Shown here in pieces: positions 9,065 to 20,165 of a stretch of 64,000 bases of DNA; position 1 is the first letter of the stretch, and every line of letters starts with the position of its first letter. A program made the position numbers and the translations under genes. The notes beneath the pieces are model-generated. The model did no database searches, was not told the origin of the DNA, and saw only the letters and a list, made by a program, of their open reading frames with translations. Location: positions 1 through 64,000 of the forward strand of contig NZ_BCZQ01000003.1 of the NCBI RefSeq assembly GCF_001598815.1. Direction: 5' to 3'. This stretch comes from Sphingopyxis terrae subsp. terrae NBRC 15098 (GTDB lineage Bacteria; Pseudomonadota; Alphaproteobacteria; Sphingomonadales; Sphingomonadaceae).

Positions 9065-10921
9065 GTGTCCGATCCATTCCATACGCCCGTCAGCCGCCGT
9101 CAGACGATCGCCACCCTCGGTGCCGGAGTCGCGGGGCTGGCCTTGACCGCGCCGGCCCGCGCCTTCGCGCCCGCGACCAGCGGCGACGGCACGGCGGGCG
9201 CCGACGCGCTGCTGACCTCGATCGCCGACAATCTCCTCGCCCATTCGCCCGAGGGAGCGACCTCGCTCGGCATCGATACCGGCGCGCGCGCGGCGATGCG
9301 GGCGCAGCTCGGCGATCGGTCGGCGGCGGGGCAGCAGGCACTGGCGGCGACGCTGAAGGCCGACCTGGCGCGCGTCCGCGCCTTCGACACGGCGGGGCTC
9401 GACCATGCGACGCGAACCAGTCTTGCGGTCGTCGACAGCGCCTATGACGTCGCGCTCGCCGGCTTTGCGCAGCCCTATGGCGATGTCGCGGTGGGCGGTT
9501 GGCGCAACACGCCCTATGTCGTCATTCAGAATGTCGGCGCCTATCTCGACGTGCCGAAATTTCTCGACAGCGATCATCCGGTCAAGACGAGCGCCGACGC
9601 CGAGGCCTATCTTGCGCGCCTCGCCGCCTATCCTGCCGCGCTCGACGGCGAAACCGAACGGCTCAAGGCCGCCGCCGCCCAAGGCCTCATCGCCCCGGCC
9701 TTTCTGATCGACAAGGCGGTCAAGCAGATGGAAGCGAGCCTTGCCGACGCCCGCGACGGCGGCGGGCTGGTCGAGAGCCTCGCCTCGCGGACGCGCAAAC
9801 AGAATATTGCCGGCAACTGGGGCCCGCGCGCCGAGGCGATCACGCGCGAGACGGTGGTGCCGGCGCTCGAACGCCAGCTTGCCGAACTCAAGGCGCAGCG
9901 GCCGAAGGCGACGATGGACGCGGGCATGTGGGCACGGCCGCACGGCGACGAATTCTATGCCTGGGCGCTGCGCGCATCGACCACGACGCGGATGACCCCC
10001 GACGAGGTTCACAAAATGGGTCTGGAGCAGCTTGAAGAGTTGCACGGGCGGATGGACCCGATCCTTCAGAAGCTCGGCTATACGCAAGGGTCCGTCGGCG
10101 ACCGGATGAACGCGCTGGCGAAAGACCCGCGCTTCAAATTCCCCGACAATGATCAGGGCCGGGCCGAGATCGTCGCCTATATCCAGAGCTGGCTGAACAA
10201 GATTCGCGCCCAGTTGCCGCGCGCCTTCCGCACGATGATGAAGGGCAATGTCGAGGTGAAGCGCCTGCCGCTCGCCGAAGAACCCGGCGCGCCCGCGGCC
10301 TATGGCGGCGCCGGATCGATCGACGGATCGATCCCCGGCCGCTTCTGGATCAACCTGCGTACGACCGATCTGCACAGCAAATATTCGCTCCCCGACCTTG
10401 CGATGCACGAAGCGATCCCCGGCCATGCCTGGCAGGGCGAATATGCGAACAAGATGCCGCTGATCCGCTCGATGCTCGCCTTCAACGCCTATTCCGAGGG
10501 CTGGGCGCTCTATGCCGAGCAGCTTGCCGACGAGCTGGGGCTTTACGACGATTTCGAGGTCGGACGGCTCGGCTATCTTCAGTCGATCGCCTTTCGCGCC
10601 TGCCGCCTTGTCGTCGATACGGGGATCCACGCGAAGCGCTGGACGCGCGAAGAGGGCGTGCGCTTCTTCGTCGAACGCAACGGATCGAACCCGCTGGAGG
10701 TCGCGAGCGAAGTCGATCGTTATTGCAGCTGGGTCGGCCAGGCCTGCGGCTACAAGGTCGGCCACAGCGAAATCGTCCGCCAGCGCGGCCGCGCCCAGAC
10801 CGCGCTCGGTGCAAACTATGACCTGCGCGATTTCGACGACACCGTCGTGCTCGGCGGTAATGTGCCGCTCGACGTTCTCGCGAAGAACGTCGACGAATAT
10901 ATCGCGGAAACGAAGGGATAG
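9065..10921 (+). CDS. DUF885 family peptidase-like protein with Tat signal
   Basis: 618 residues. The start is the GTG at 9065, preceded by GAGGGAG. A twin-arginine signal (SRRQTIATLGAG, hydrophobic core, Ala-x-Ala end near residue 35) marks export in folded form. The domain is DUF885, a gluzincin-like metallopeptidase family. The zinc-motif variant HEAIPGH and the following AYSEGWALYAEQ segment are present near residues 440-475. Probably a periplasmic carboxypeptidase or oligopeptidase; substrate unknown. Confidence 0.88.
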   Translation: MSDPFHTPVSRRQTIATLGAGVAGLALTAPARAFAPATSGDGTAGADALLTSIADNLLAHSPEGATSLGIDTGARAAMRAQLGDRSAAGQQALAATLKADLARVRAFDTAGLDHATRTSLAVVDSAYDVALAGFAQPYGDVAVGGWRNTPYVVIQNVGAYLDVPKFLDSDHPVKTSADAEAYLARLAAYPAALDGETERLKAAAAQGLIAPAFLIDKAVKQMEASLADARDGGGLVESLASRTRKQNIAGNWGPRAEAITRETVVPALERQLAELKAQRPKATMDAGMWARPHGDEFYAWALRASTTTRMTPDEVHKMGLEQLEELHGRMDPILQKLGYTQGSVGDRMNALAKDPRFKFPDNDQGRAEIVAYIQSWLNKIRAQLPRAFRTMMKGNVEVKRLPLAEEPGAPAAYGGAGSIDGSIPGRFWINLRTTDLHSKYSLPDLAMHEAIPGHAWQGEYANKMPLIRSMLAFNAYSEGWALYAEQLADELGLYDDFEVGRLGYLQSIAFRACRLVVDTGIHAKRWTREEGVRFFVERNGSNPLEVASEVDRYCSWVGQACGYKVGHSEIVRQRGRAQTALGANYDLRDFDDTVVLGGNVPLDVLAKNVDEYIAETKG

Positions 10922-10996
10922 TGACCGGAAAAAGGCAAGGCGATCCTTCGCTTCGCTGACGCTATCGCCGACGGTAGGCGCACCTGACGGGTTCGC

Positions 10997-11353
10997 CTAT
11001 TTCTTCCCGAACAGCGAGCCCGCGATGCCGCCCAGGTCGTTGAGCGGGTTGCCGTCGCCATCGCGGTCGAGCGCACCGAGAATGCCCGCGCCGCCGTCCT
11101 GCTGGACCATCTGCGCAAAGCGACCGAGCGAGCCTTCGCCGCCGATCTGGCCGATGATCTCCTGCAACTTGTCGAGCGGCAGACCGGTGGTCGCGGCAGC
11201 GCCTTCGGCGGTGTCACCCTGCATCGGGTGATGCTTGGCGAGCGCGGCAATCGCCGATTCGACATGCTCGGGCGACAGGCCGACCTTGGCGGCAAGGTTA
11301 GCCACCGTGTCGTTTCCGGAAATCTGTCCGAGAATATTGTCCAAGATGCTCAT
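10997..11353 (-). CDS. YidB-like DUF937 protein
   Basis: 118 residues starting MSILDNILGQI. The HHPMQGDTAEGAAATTGLPLDKLQEIIGQIGGEG region and the Gly-rich C-terminus fit DUF937/YidB. An acidic DRDGDGNPLND loop resembles a dockerin-type calcium loop, as is common at the end of this family. Function unknown; cytoplasmic by sequence. The next minus-strand gene starts 490 bp further upstream. Confidence 0.8.
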   Translation of the reverse strand: MSILDNILGQISGNDTVANLAAKVGLSPEHVESAIAALAKHHPMQGDTAEGAAATTGLPLDKLQEIIGQIGGEGSLGRFAQMVQQDGGAGILGALDRDGDGNPLNDLGGIAGSLFGKK

Positions 11354-11390
11354 GGCTGCGCTCCTTCGCTTCGAGTCGGAACCGACGCTA

Positions 11391-11843
11391 TCACGGCGCA
11401 GGCAGCGGCGCGAGGTCCGGCGGGACGAACCCGCGCCGCGCCGGCACCGAAAAGAGCAGGTCGCGGCTGTAGAAGCGCAGCGGCCAGTCGCGCGCGCCCA
11501 CGGGCGATCGCAGCAACGCATTGACGCGGCTGGTCAGGCCCGTCTCCGGCGTTTCAGCGAGGAACAGCCGCACCCCCGCGACATAGGCGCGGGTGATGCT
11601 GTCGTGATAGCCCTGCGTGTCGTCGTTCACGCCGCCCACGCTTTCGTTGAAGCGGCGGATGATCGGCGCAATTTCGGCATCGACGTCGATGTCGGGGCGC
11701 TCGCTCAGCAGCCAGAGGCACGCCGCCAGATGCGCCTCGTGCGTCCACGCCTCGCGCGGCAGGGTGCAGGCGAGCAAGCCTGCACCGATCGCGCGAATAT
11801 CGGCATCGCGCTCGAACAGGCGCGGGGTAAAGTCGGTGGTCAT
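11391..11843 (-). CDS. conserved hypothetical protein
   Basis: 150 residues, mostly helical by composition, with WTHEAHLAACLWLL and a YHDSITRAYVAGVRLFL segment. I do not recognise a named domain. The two histidines of THEAH are the only candidate metal or catalytic residues. It ends 37 bases upstream of the YidB-like gene on the same strand, so the two may be cotranscribed. GGAAGGA lies shortly before the ATG at 11843. Confidence 0.7.
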   Translation of the reverse strand: MTTDFTPRLFERDADIRAIGAGLLACTLPREAWTHEAHLAACLWLLSERPDIDVDAEIAPIIRRFNESVGGVNDDTQGYHDSITRAYVAGVRLFLAETPETGLTSRVNALLRSPVGARDWPLRFYSRDLLFSVPARRGFVPPDLAPLPAP

Positions 11844-11890
11844 GGGTCCGGTCCTTCCGGGTGAATGAGCACCCGGAAGTTTCCGGGTTG

Positions 11891-12085
11891 GGGTTAGAAC
11901 CCGCCCAATACACCGCTGAGGTTTGAAGCGATTTCGTTCAGTGCAAGGAGAAGAGACGCCCGGATATAGATATATCCCAAGGCTCTTCGACGCGGCAATG
12001 GACGAAATCGGTCAAATCCCGAAGGGACGCCCAAATGGCTTCGCCATTTGGGCGCCTCAGCGGCGTATTGGGCGGGTTCTAACCC
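11891..12085. mobile_element. MITE-like element with 31-bp terminal inverted repeats
   Basis: The termini 11891-11921 and 12055-12085 are reverse complements over 31 bases with one mismatch, and both outer ends read GGGTTAGAACCC. Nested inside are GATTTCGT (11930-11937) with ACGAAATC (12002-12009), and a 12-bp hairpin with a TTC loop at 12028-12054. There is no transposase gene. The right end touches the pckA stop codon (12086-12088) with no gap. No clear target-site duplication can be read. It may double as the pckA terminator. Confidence 0.65.
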
Positions 12086-13687
<1,602 letters not shown>

Positions 13688-13721
13688 TTGCTTCGCCTTT
13701 CCTCTGCGCCGCGCGCACCTT

Positions 13722-13735
13722 TGCATAGGTATGCA
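13722..13735. promoter_or_regulatory. possible operator in the pckA/chvI divergent region
   Basis: TGCATAGGTATGCA is a perfect dyad (6-base arms, GG centre) 35 bases before the pckA start. It is the only clear symmetry in the 246-bp divergent spacer. Its binding protein is unknown; I would not equate it with a ChvI box. Confidence 0.35.
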
Positions 13736-13933
13736 GGACATGCCATGCGAAAGCGATGGGCCCGCATGAACATGGGGTGCCGACGTCACGCCGATTCCGA
13801 AATCCCGGCCGCGTTAGCGATAGCCGAGGCGGAGGTCAAAAGATTAAAAGGTGAATCGCGGGCGGGACGTGCGCAGTTGTCGCTGGGCGGCAGATCGGCT
13901 AGTCCGGCGCCGGGTCCGCCCAATGGAAAGAGC

Positions 13934-14644
13934 ATGACGGCAACCATCGCGCTGGTCGACGACGACCGCAACATCCTGCAATCCCTGTCGATCGCGCTTC
14001 AGGCCGAAGGCTTCGTCACGCGCGTCTATTCGGACGGCGAAGCCGCCCTGAAGCCGCTCATCGACAATCCGCCCGATCTGGCCGTCTTCGACGTCAAGAT
14101 GCCGCGCATGGACGGGCTCGAGCTGCTGCGCCGCCTGCGCGAGAAAAGCCAGCTTCCGGTGATCTTCCTCACCAGCAAGGACGACGAGATCGACGAGGCG
14201 CTGGGACTCGCGATGGGTGCCGACGACTATATCTCCAAACCCTTTTCGCAGCGGCTGCTGATCGCCCGCATCCGCGCGATCCTGCGCCGCGTCGACCTCA
14301 ACCGCAATGCCGCGGCCGCCGACGACGAGCCTGCGGCCGAACCGATCGTGCGGGGCCGGCTCGCGATGGACCCGGCGCGGCACAAGGTGAGCTGGGGCGG
14401 CAGGGATGTGACGCTGACCGTCACCGAATTCCTGATTCTGGAGACGCTTGCCAGCCGCCCGGGCATCGTGCGCAGCCGCAACCAGCTTCTCGACGCGGCC
14501 TATCAGGACGATGTCTATATCGACGATCGCACCATCGACAGCCACATCAAGCGCCTGCGCCGCAAGTTCCGCGAGGTCGATTCGGACTTCGACGCGATCG
14601 AGACGCTCTATGGTGCGGGGTATCGTTTCTCCGATGATGGCTGA
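13934..14644 (+). CDS. chvI: two-component response regulator ChvI
   Basis: 236 residues. An N-terminal receiver domain has the acidic pocket DDD (residues 9-11), phospho-acceptor Asp53 in [10 protein letters not shown], the switch residues in FLTSKDD, and SKPF. The C-terminal winged-helix domain ([20 protein letters not shown]) is OmpR-type. GGAAAGAGC precedes the ATG. It partners ChvG, whose start overlaps the end of this gene, and regulates envelope and carbon genes in related bacteria. A long in-frame stretch before 13934 is antisense to pckA and is not coding. Confidence 0.93.
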   Translation: MTATIALVDDDRNILQSLSIALQAEGFVTRVYSDGEAALKPLIDNPPDLAVFDVKMPRMDGLELLRRLREKSQLPVIFLTSKDDEIDEALGLAMGADDYISKPFSQRLLIARIRAILRRVDLNRNAAAADDEPAAEPIVRGRLAMDPARHKVSWGGRDVTLTVTEFLILETLASRPGIVRSRNQLLDAAYQDDVYIDDRTIDSHIKRLRRKFREVDSDFDAIETLYGAGYRFSDDG

Positions 14645-16226
14645 CGCGTCGATTGCCGAACAGGAGGAAGCCCCGCTCGTCTGGTCGGCGCGCTGGTCGC
14701 TCACGACGCGCATCCTGGCCGTCAACATCCTGGCGATCGCGCTGCTGGCGGGCGGATTCTTCTATCTCGATACCTATCGCACCCGCCTCGTCGATACGCG
14801 CATTTCCGAAATGCAGGACCAGCTCGGCCTGCTCGACAGCGCGCTCGAGGCGGCGCGCCCCGACCAGCGTGCGCGGCTGATCGGCGAATTCACGCGCGCG
14901 ACCGAATCGCGGCTGCGCTTCTATGCTGCCGATGGCCGCAAGCTGTCCGACAGTTTCGATCATGGGCCGCCGACCTATACGCTTCGCGATCCCGATTTGC
15001 AGGCGTGGCAGCGCGATGCGGCGCGCGCGATGGACCGCGGCATCGACTGGATCGTCGGCGCGCCGAGCTACCCCGAATTTACCGAGCCGGCCCAAGACAC
15101 GCTCGCCGCCTGGCCCGAGGCCGAAGCGACATTGCGCAGCGGCGAAGCGCAGGCGCGATTCCGCTATGCCCCCGAACGCACCCCGCTGCTCAGCGCCACC
15201 CGCGTCGTCGATCTGGAGACACCCGAGGTGATGCTGATGACGCTCAACGCGCGCGACATCACGCGCACGGTGCGCGCCGAGCGCTTCCGCCTCGCAATCG
15301 TCATCGCGATGGTCGTGATCGCATCGGTCCTGCTGTCGCTGTTTCTGGCGCGCACGATCGTTCGCCCGCTGCGCCGACTGGCACGCGCCGCCGTTCGTGT
15401 CCGGCTGGGCCGCGCGCGCGAGGTGGTCGTCCCCCGCCTGCCGAGCCGCCGCGACGAGATCGGCACGCTGGCACGCGCGCTGAGCGACATGACGCAGGCG
15501 CTGCGCGAGCGCATCGACGCGGGCGAACATTTCGCCGCCGATGTGACGCACGAGCTTAAAAATCCCATCGCATCGGTGCGATCGGCGATCGAAGGGCTGG
15601 GGCGCGTAACGTCCGACGCGCAGCGCACCCAGTTGCTCGCTATCGCCGACGAGGATGTCCGCCGGCTCGACCGCCTCGTCACCGACATCAGCGACGCAAG
15701 CCGGATCGACGCGCAATTGTCGCGCGCGTCTTTTGAACCCGTCGATGTCGGGCTGATGATCGAATCGATGCTCGCCGCGCGCTGCGCCCGCAACAGCCAG
15801 AACGAAGATCGACCGCGCATCGCCTTTGCGCGGCCGCGCAAGGGGACGACTGCGGTGATGGGCGACGGCCATCGGATCGAGCGGGCGATCGACAATGTCA
15901 TCGACAATGCGATCAGCTTCTCGCCCGCAGGCGGCCTCGTCTGCATCGCCGCCACGCGGCTGGGCGACGAGGTTCACGTGCGGGTCGACGACGACGGGCC
16001 GGGGATCGAACCGTCGCAACGCGAAGCAATTTTTCGCCGTTTCCATAGCGAACGGCCGTCGGGGGAAGCGTTCGGCAAGCATAGCGGGCTGGGCCTCGCC
16101 ATCGCGCGAACGATCATCGAGGGGCATGGCGGCACCATCTCGGCGCGCGACCGCGACGACGGCCGGCCCGGCGCCAGCCTGCTGATCACCCTGCCCGCGC
16201 GCGAAGGCTCCGATCCCACAGGCTGA
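14634..16226 (+). CDS. chvG: sensor histidine kinase ChvG
   Basis: 530 residues. The first ATG of the ATGATG at 14634 overlaps the chvI stop by 11 bases (14637 is equally possible). Order: a transmembrane segment near residues 25-45, a periplasmic sensor of about 170 residues, a second transmembrane segment ([19 protein letters not shown]), HAMP, a HisKA domain with phospho-acceptor His306 ([10 protein letters not shown]), and a HATPase domain ([25 protein letters not shown]). It phosphorylates ChvI in response to envelope or acid conditions in known homologues. Confidence 0.92.
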   Translation: MMADASIAEQEEAPLVWSARWSLTTRILAVNILAIALLAGGFFYLDTYRTRLVDTRISEMQDQLGLLDSALEAARPDQRARLIGEFTRATESRLRFYAADGRKLSDSFDHGPPTYTLRDPDLQAWQRDAARAMDRGIDWIVGAPSYPEFTEPAQDTLAAWPEAEATLRSGEAQARFRYAPERTPLLSATRVVDLETPEVMLMTLNARDITRTVRAERFRLAIVIAMVVIASVLLSLFLARTIVRPLRRLARAAVRVRLGRAREVVVPRLPSRRDEIGTLARALSDMTQALRERIDAGEHFAADVTHELKNPIASVRSAIEGLGRVTSDAQRTQLLAIADEDVRRLDRLVTDISDASRIDAQLSRASFEPVDVGLMIESMLAARCARNSQNEDRPRIAFARPRKGTTAVMGDGHRIERAIDNVIDNAISFSPAGGLVCIAATRLGDEVHVRVDDDGPGIEPSQREAIFRRFHSERPSGEAFGKHSGLGLAIARTIIEGHGGTISARDRDDGRPGASLLITLPAREGSDPTG

Positions 16227-16285
16227 ACTTGCCGCGGGCGCCTATCGCCTTGCAGCCCCGCTTCGTCGCCGGTAAGCCTGCACCC

Positions 16286-16732
16286 ATGTTCCCGAGCAGG
16301 ACCAGGGCCGAGATCCACAATATCCATGCGAGCTGCGTGGCAGCGGGCAATGGCGGCGTCCTGATTCTCGGCAATTCGGGCCAAGGCAAGTCGGATCTTG
16401 CGCTCCGCCTGCTCGACCGGGGTGCGCGGCTCGTCGCCGACGACCGCTGCGACATCTGGTACGAGCGCGGCCGCCTGTGGTGCCGTCCGCCCGAAAATCT
16501 GGCCGGAAAGCTTGAAGTGCGCGGCATCGGCATCATCGAGCGGCCATGGACCGCCCCGGTTCCGCTGGCTCTCGCGGTCCGGCTTACCGACCATTATGAT
16601 CGCATGCCCGCGGTGAATCAGGTCGAAATGGTTGTCGGCCATCCCCTACCCGCACTGCTGCTTTCGGCCTTCGAAGTATCGGCCCCGATCAAGATATTGC
16701 TCGCGCTCGAACGGCTGGCACCGGCTGCATGA
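16286..16732 (+). CDS. hprK: short HPr kinase/phosphorylase
   Basis: 148 residues, the short alphaproteobacterial form that lacks the N-terminal domain of Gram-positive HprK. The P-loop GNSGQGKS is at residues 29-36, followed by VADDRCDIW and the RGIGIIE motif of the kinase core. It should phosphorylate HPr on the regulatory serine. An in-frame TTG at 16229, right after the chvG stop, is an alternative start. The stop overlaps the rapZ start as ATGA. Confidence 0.88.
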   Translation: MFPSRTRAEIHNIHASCVAAGNGGVLILGNSGQGKSDLALRLLDRGARLVADDRCDIWYERGRLWCRPPENLAGKLEVRGIGIIERPWTAPVPLALAVRLTDHYDRMPAVNQVEMVVGHPLPALLLSAFEVSAPIKILLALERLAPAA

Positions 16733-17667
16733 GCGATCCCGCCGCGCCGCGTCTGCTGCTCGTCACCGGCCTTTCGGGCGCCGGCAAATCGACCGTGCTC
16801 AAGGTGCTGGAAGACCTGGGGTGGGAGGTTGTCGACAATCTGCCGCTCGCGCTGCTCGACGCGCTGATCGACGCACCGGTGCAGCGCAGCGCGGCGAACC
16901 GGCCGATCGCGGTGGGCATCGACAGTCGCAGCCGCGGTTTCAAGCCGGCGCTGCTCGTCAAACGCATGAAGGAATTGCGCGAAGCGGGCGGGCGCGACAT
17001 GCAGACGCTGTTCCTCGATTGCGCAGGTGCCGAACTCGAACGGCGCTTTTCGGAGACGCGCCGCCGCCACCCGATGGCGGAGGACCGCCCCGCCGCCGAC
17101 GGCATCGCGCGCGAACGCGAGATGATGGAGCCGCTCCGCCGCTGGGCCGAGCATGTCATCGACACGACCAACTATACGAGCAACGATCTGCAGCAGGAGG
17201 TGCGCCAGCGCTTCGGCGGCGGCGGCGACGATGCGCCGGTGCTCAACATATTGAGCTTCGGCTTCGCGCGCGGGTTGCCGCGCCACGCCGATCTGGTGTT
17301 CGACATGCGCTATCTGCGCAATCCGCACTGGGACGCGGCGCTGCGCCCGCACACCGGGCTCGACCCCGACGTCGCCGCCTATATCCGCACCGATCCCGCT
17401 TATGAAGCGACAGTGGCGCAGATCGAAACCCTGCTCCTCACCCTGCTGCCGCGCTACCGCGCCGAAGGGAAAAGCTATGTCACCATCGCCTTCGGCTGCA
17501 CCGGCGGGCGCCACCGTTCGGTCCATGTCGCCGATCGTGTTGCTCGAACGCTACGCGCCGCGGGTCACGAGCCCACGGTGACCCACCGCAACCTTGACTC
17601 GGCCCCGCAAGATGGGCTTGAGGGCAAGCCCCCGCCCGCATCTCCCGCACCCGGCGGACAAACATAA
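16729..17667 (+). CDS. rapZ: RNase adapter/nucleotide-binding protein RapZ
   Basis: 312 residues. Walker A GLSGAGKS is at residues 14-21. The C-terminal GCTGGRHRSVHVAD signature is typical of the YvcJ/RapZ family. In enterobacteria RapZ guides RNase E to a small RNA that controls amino-sugar synthesis; in alphaproteobacteria the role is less defined, but the gene is consistently linked to the nitrogen PTS. The last 25 residues (PPPASPAPGGQT end) look like a disordered tail. It overlaps hprK by four bases. Confidence 0.92.
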   Translation: MSDPAAPRLLLVTGLSGAGKSTVLKVLEDLGWEVVDNLPLALLDALIDAPVQRSAANRPIAVGIDSRSRGFKPALLVKRMKELREAGGRDMQTLFLDCAGAELERRFSETRRRHPMAEDRPAADGIAREREMMEPLRRWAEHVIDTTNYTSNDLQQEVRQRFGGGGDDAPVLNILSFGFARGLPRHADLVFDMRYLRNPHWDAALRPHTGLDPDVAAYIRTDPAYEATVAQIETLLLTLLPRYRAEGKSYVTIAFGCTGGRHRSVHVADRVARTLRAAGHEPTVTHRNLDSAPQDGLEGKPPPASPAPGGQT

Positions 17668-17681
17668 GGGTCTCGCTTTTC

Positions 17682-18110
17682 ATGCCCACCGATAAAGCCC
17701 TGCCGCTGCTCGGAATGGTTCTCGTCACGCACGGCCGCCTCGCCGAGGAAATGGTGACGGCGATGGAACATGTGGTGGGACCGCAGCGCGCGGTGGCGAC
17801 GGTGTGCATCGGCCCCAATGACAATATGGAAGTGCGCCGCGGCGAAATTGCCGAAGCGATCCAGCGCGTCGACGAAGGGCGCGGGGTCGTCATACTGACC
17901 GACCTGTTCGGCGGCACCCCGTCGAACCTTGCCATCAGCCTGCTGGAAAGCGGGCGAACCGAAGTCATTGCCGGCGTCAACCTGCCGATGCTCATCCGGC
18001 TGGAAAGCGCGCGCAAGACGATGGACCTGCGTGCCGCGGTGATCGCGGCCAAGGAAGCAGGCCAGAAATATATTTCCGTCGCATCGGAAATGTTGGGGGT
18101 GGGGCCATGA
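17682..18110 (+). CDS. PTS EIIA component, mannose type
   Basis: 142 residues. A single EIIA-Man domain with the phospho-acceptor His17 in VLVTHGRLAEEM and the LTDLFGGTPSNLA signature. No EIIB, EIIC or EIID genes accompany it, so it is regulatory and not a sugar transporter part. It overlaps the HPr gene as ATGA and sits in the hprK-rapZ operon, where it probably relays the phosphorylation state of HPr. Confidence 0.93.
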   Translation: MPTDKALPLLGMVLVTHGRLAEEMVTAMEHVVGPQRAVATVCIGPNDNMEVRRGEIAEAIQRVDEGRGVVILTDLFGGTPSNLAISLLESGRTEVIAGVNLPMLIRLESARKTMDLRAAVIAAKEAGQKYISVASEMLGVGP

Positions 18111-18385
18111 ACCAGATCAGCGAAACGGTAGAAATCACCAACCAGCGCGGTCTGCACGCCCGCGCCAGCGCCAAGTTCGTTACCTTCGTCAGCCGCCTGC
18201 CCGAAACCGTGTCGGTCGAGGTCGAAAAGGGTGGGTCGCGCGTATCGGGATCGTCGATCATGGGATTGATGATGCTGGGCGCGGCGAAGGGCGACAGCAT
18301 CACCATCCACACCAGCGGCGACGGCGCCGAAGCCGCGATGCTCAAGCTCGTCGGGCTGGTCAAGGACAGCTTCGGCGAGGACTAG
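18107..18385 (+). CDS. HPr phosphocarrier protein
   Basis: 92 residues. The catalytic histidine is His17 in RGLHARASAKFV. The regulatory serine is Ser50 in GSSIMGLMML, matching the Ser46 site recognised by HprK, which is encoded 1.4 kb upstream. The EI enzyme that would phosphorylate His17 is not in this window. Last gene of the operon; a repeat follows. Confidence 0.95.
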   Translation: MNQISETVEITNQRGLHARASAKFVTFVSRLPETVSVEVEKGGSRVSGSSIMGLMMLGAAKGDSITIHTSGDGAEAAMLKLVGLVKDSFGED

Positions 18386-18413
18386 ATACGCTCCTCCCTT
18401 CTGCCGCATCCCC

Positions 18414-18502
18414 GAGCGAAGACGAGGGGACATGGCGAGCGAAGTCGAGGCAAGGACATTGCGGGTTCTCGCTTCGCTCGAAGGGGCCCCTCGTCTTCGC
18501 TC
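18414..18502. repeat. palindromic extragenic repeat with 16-bp arms
   Basis: GAGCGAAGACGAGGGG (18414-18429) and CCCCTCGTCTTCGCTC (18487-18502) are exact complements. A nested CGAGCGAAG/CTTCGCTCG pair lies between them. It occupies the gap after the HPr gene and probably ends that transcript or is a REP-type insertion. Confidence 0.75.
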
Positions 18503-18532
18503 AGGGAGACGGAATCCCAAGGAACACCAGAG

Positions 18533-19345
18533 TTGACCCATCTCCGTTCCCGAATCGAAAGCCTGTCGAACCCGCTCGTCAAGCGGATGCGGCTGCTGCG
18601 CGAAAAGCGGCATCGCCGCGCCGAGGGGCTGTTCCTGGCCGAAGGGCTGCGCATTGCGACTGAAGCGCGCGAGGCGGGCATATTGCCGCGCTGGCTGTTT
18701 CTGGCCGAAGAGGGCGCCGCGCACCCGCTCGCGCGGGCGCTGATCGACGCGACGCTGGCGAGCGGCGGCGAGGTGATCGACACGACGCCGGCGATCCTCT
18801 CCAAATTGTCGGGCAAGGACAATCCGCAGACCGTCGTCGGCATCTATGCCGAGCCGCGGACTGCGCTATCCGACCTCGATCGCGACGCGGCGCCGATCTG
18901 GCTGGTTGCCGAACGGCTGCGCGATCCCGGCAATCTGGGCACCATGCTGCGTACCGGCGACGCGGTCGGTGCCGGCGGGTTGATCCTGCTCGGCGAATCG
19001 ACCGATCCCTATGGCGTCGAGGCGGTGCGCGCGAGCATGGGGGCGATCTTCACCCAGCGGCTGGTGCAGGCCGAATGGGACGAGTTTCTGCCCTGGCTGC
19101 GCAGCGGGCGCGGCGAACTGGTCGCAACCTGGCTCGGCGACGACACCAAGGATTATCAGGCGGTGCGTTATGCCGCCCCCACCTTCATCCTGATCGGCAA
19201 TGAATCGCAGGGCCTGCCGCAAGCCTATGCCGAAGCCGCCGACGTGCGCGTAAAAATGCCGATGATGGGCAAGGCCGACAGCCTGAACGCGGCCGTTGCG
19301 GCCGCGGTCATGGCCTATGAAGTGCTGAACCAGCAGCGAAGCTGA
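18533..19345 (+). CDS. TrmH/SpoU family RNA 2'-O-methyltransferase
   Basis: 270 residues. The N-terminal substrate-binding part begins IESLSNPLVKRMRLLREKRHRRAEG. The C-terminal SPOUT knot carries RLRDPGNLGTMLRT, FILIGNESQGLP and MPMMGKADSLNAAVAAAV. It should methylate ribose 2'-OH in rRNA or tRNA using SAM; the target base cannot be told. The start is read as the TTG at 18533 with AAGGA nine bases upstream; no ATG fits the family N-terminus. Confidence 0.9.
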   Translation: MTHLRSRIESLSNPLVKRMRLLREKRHRRAEGLFLAEGLRIATEAREAGILPRWLFLAEEGAAHPLARALIDATLASGGEVIDTTPAILSKLSGKDNPQTVVGIYAEPRTALSDLDRDAAPIWLVAERLRDPGNLGTMLRTGDAVGAGGLILLGESTDPYGVEAVRASMGAIFTQRLVQAEWDEFLPWLRSGRGELVATWLGDDTKDYQAVRYAAPTFILIGNESQGLPQAYAEAADVRVKMPMMGKADSLNAAVAAAVMAYEVLNQQRS

Positions 19346-19417
19346 ACGCTGGCCATGCAACCTGTTCAGCGGCCGGCCATTGGACCCGATGTACCCGCCG
19401 CTGCGAAAGGATCTGTC

Positions 19418-20128
19418 ATGAAAATGTTGCTTGTCCCCGCCCTAACCGCCGCAGCGACGCTTGCCGGCTGCGCTGCCACCGGCACCGGACCCGCGACGCC
19501 CGCTCCGCCGACCGAGGCCTATATGGCGCTGGGTACCGAGCCGGGCTGGACGCTGGAAATCACGCCCGCGCGCCTCGCCTATAATGGCGATTATGGCGCG
19601 ACGCGGATCGCGGTCGCCAACCCCGGCGCGCGGCCGAGTTTCAACGGCGAGCGCTATGTGACCGACCGGCTGACCGTCGATGTGACGCACAGCGCGTGCA
19701 GCGACGGGATGAGCGACCGCCGGTATCGCGACACGGTGACCGTCACCGCCGACGGCAAGACGGTTAAGGGCTGCGGCGGTGCGATCTTGCCGGCCGCCGA
19801 TCTTACCGGCACCCGCTGGACCTTCGTGTCGATTGGCGGCACGCCGGTCGCCACCGATCGCCCCACCGACCTCGCCTTCGAGGGAGAACGGATGAGCGGC
19901 AGCGCGGGCTGCAACCGCTTCGGGGGCAGCTATGCCGTCGAGGACGGCGTGCTGACCGCAGGACAGCTTGCGGCGACGCTGATGGCTTGCCCAGGCGCCG
20001 GCATGGCGCAGGAACGCGCCTTCTTCGACCTGATGAAGACGCCGGTGCGGCTGAGCTTCCCGTCCGACGGCACGATGGTGCTGATCGGTGAAAGCGGCCA
20101 GACGGCGGTGCTGAAGCGCGTGATCTGA
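19418..20128 (+). CDS. META domain lipoprotein
   Basis: 236 residues. The lipobox LAGC around residues 15-18 predicts a lipoprotein signal. Residues from about 40 to 125 form a COG3650-like beta domain (GWTLEIT, RYRDTVTV). The C-terminal META/HslJ domain contains GTRWTF, GSAGCNRFGGSY and TLMACPG. HslJ relatives are heat-shock-linked outer-membrane lipoproteins. The ATG at 19418 follows GAAAGGAT. Confidence 0.85.
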   Translation: MKMLLVPALTAAATLAGCAATGTGPATPAPPTEAYMALGTEPGWTLEITPARLAYNGDYGATRIAVANPGARPSFNGERYVTDRLTVDVTHSACSDGMSDRRYRDTVTVTADGKTVKGCGGAILPAADLTGTRWTFVSIGGTPVATDRPTDLAFEGERMSGSAGCNRFGGSYAVEDGVLTAGQLAATLMACPGAGMAQERAFFDLMKTPVRLSFPSDGTMVLIGESGQTAVLKRVI

Positions 20129-20165
20129 CGCGCCATATCGCCTCCGCCCGAGCGGGGGCGATAGG

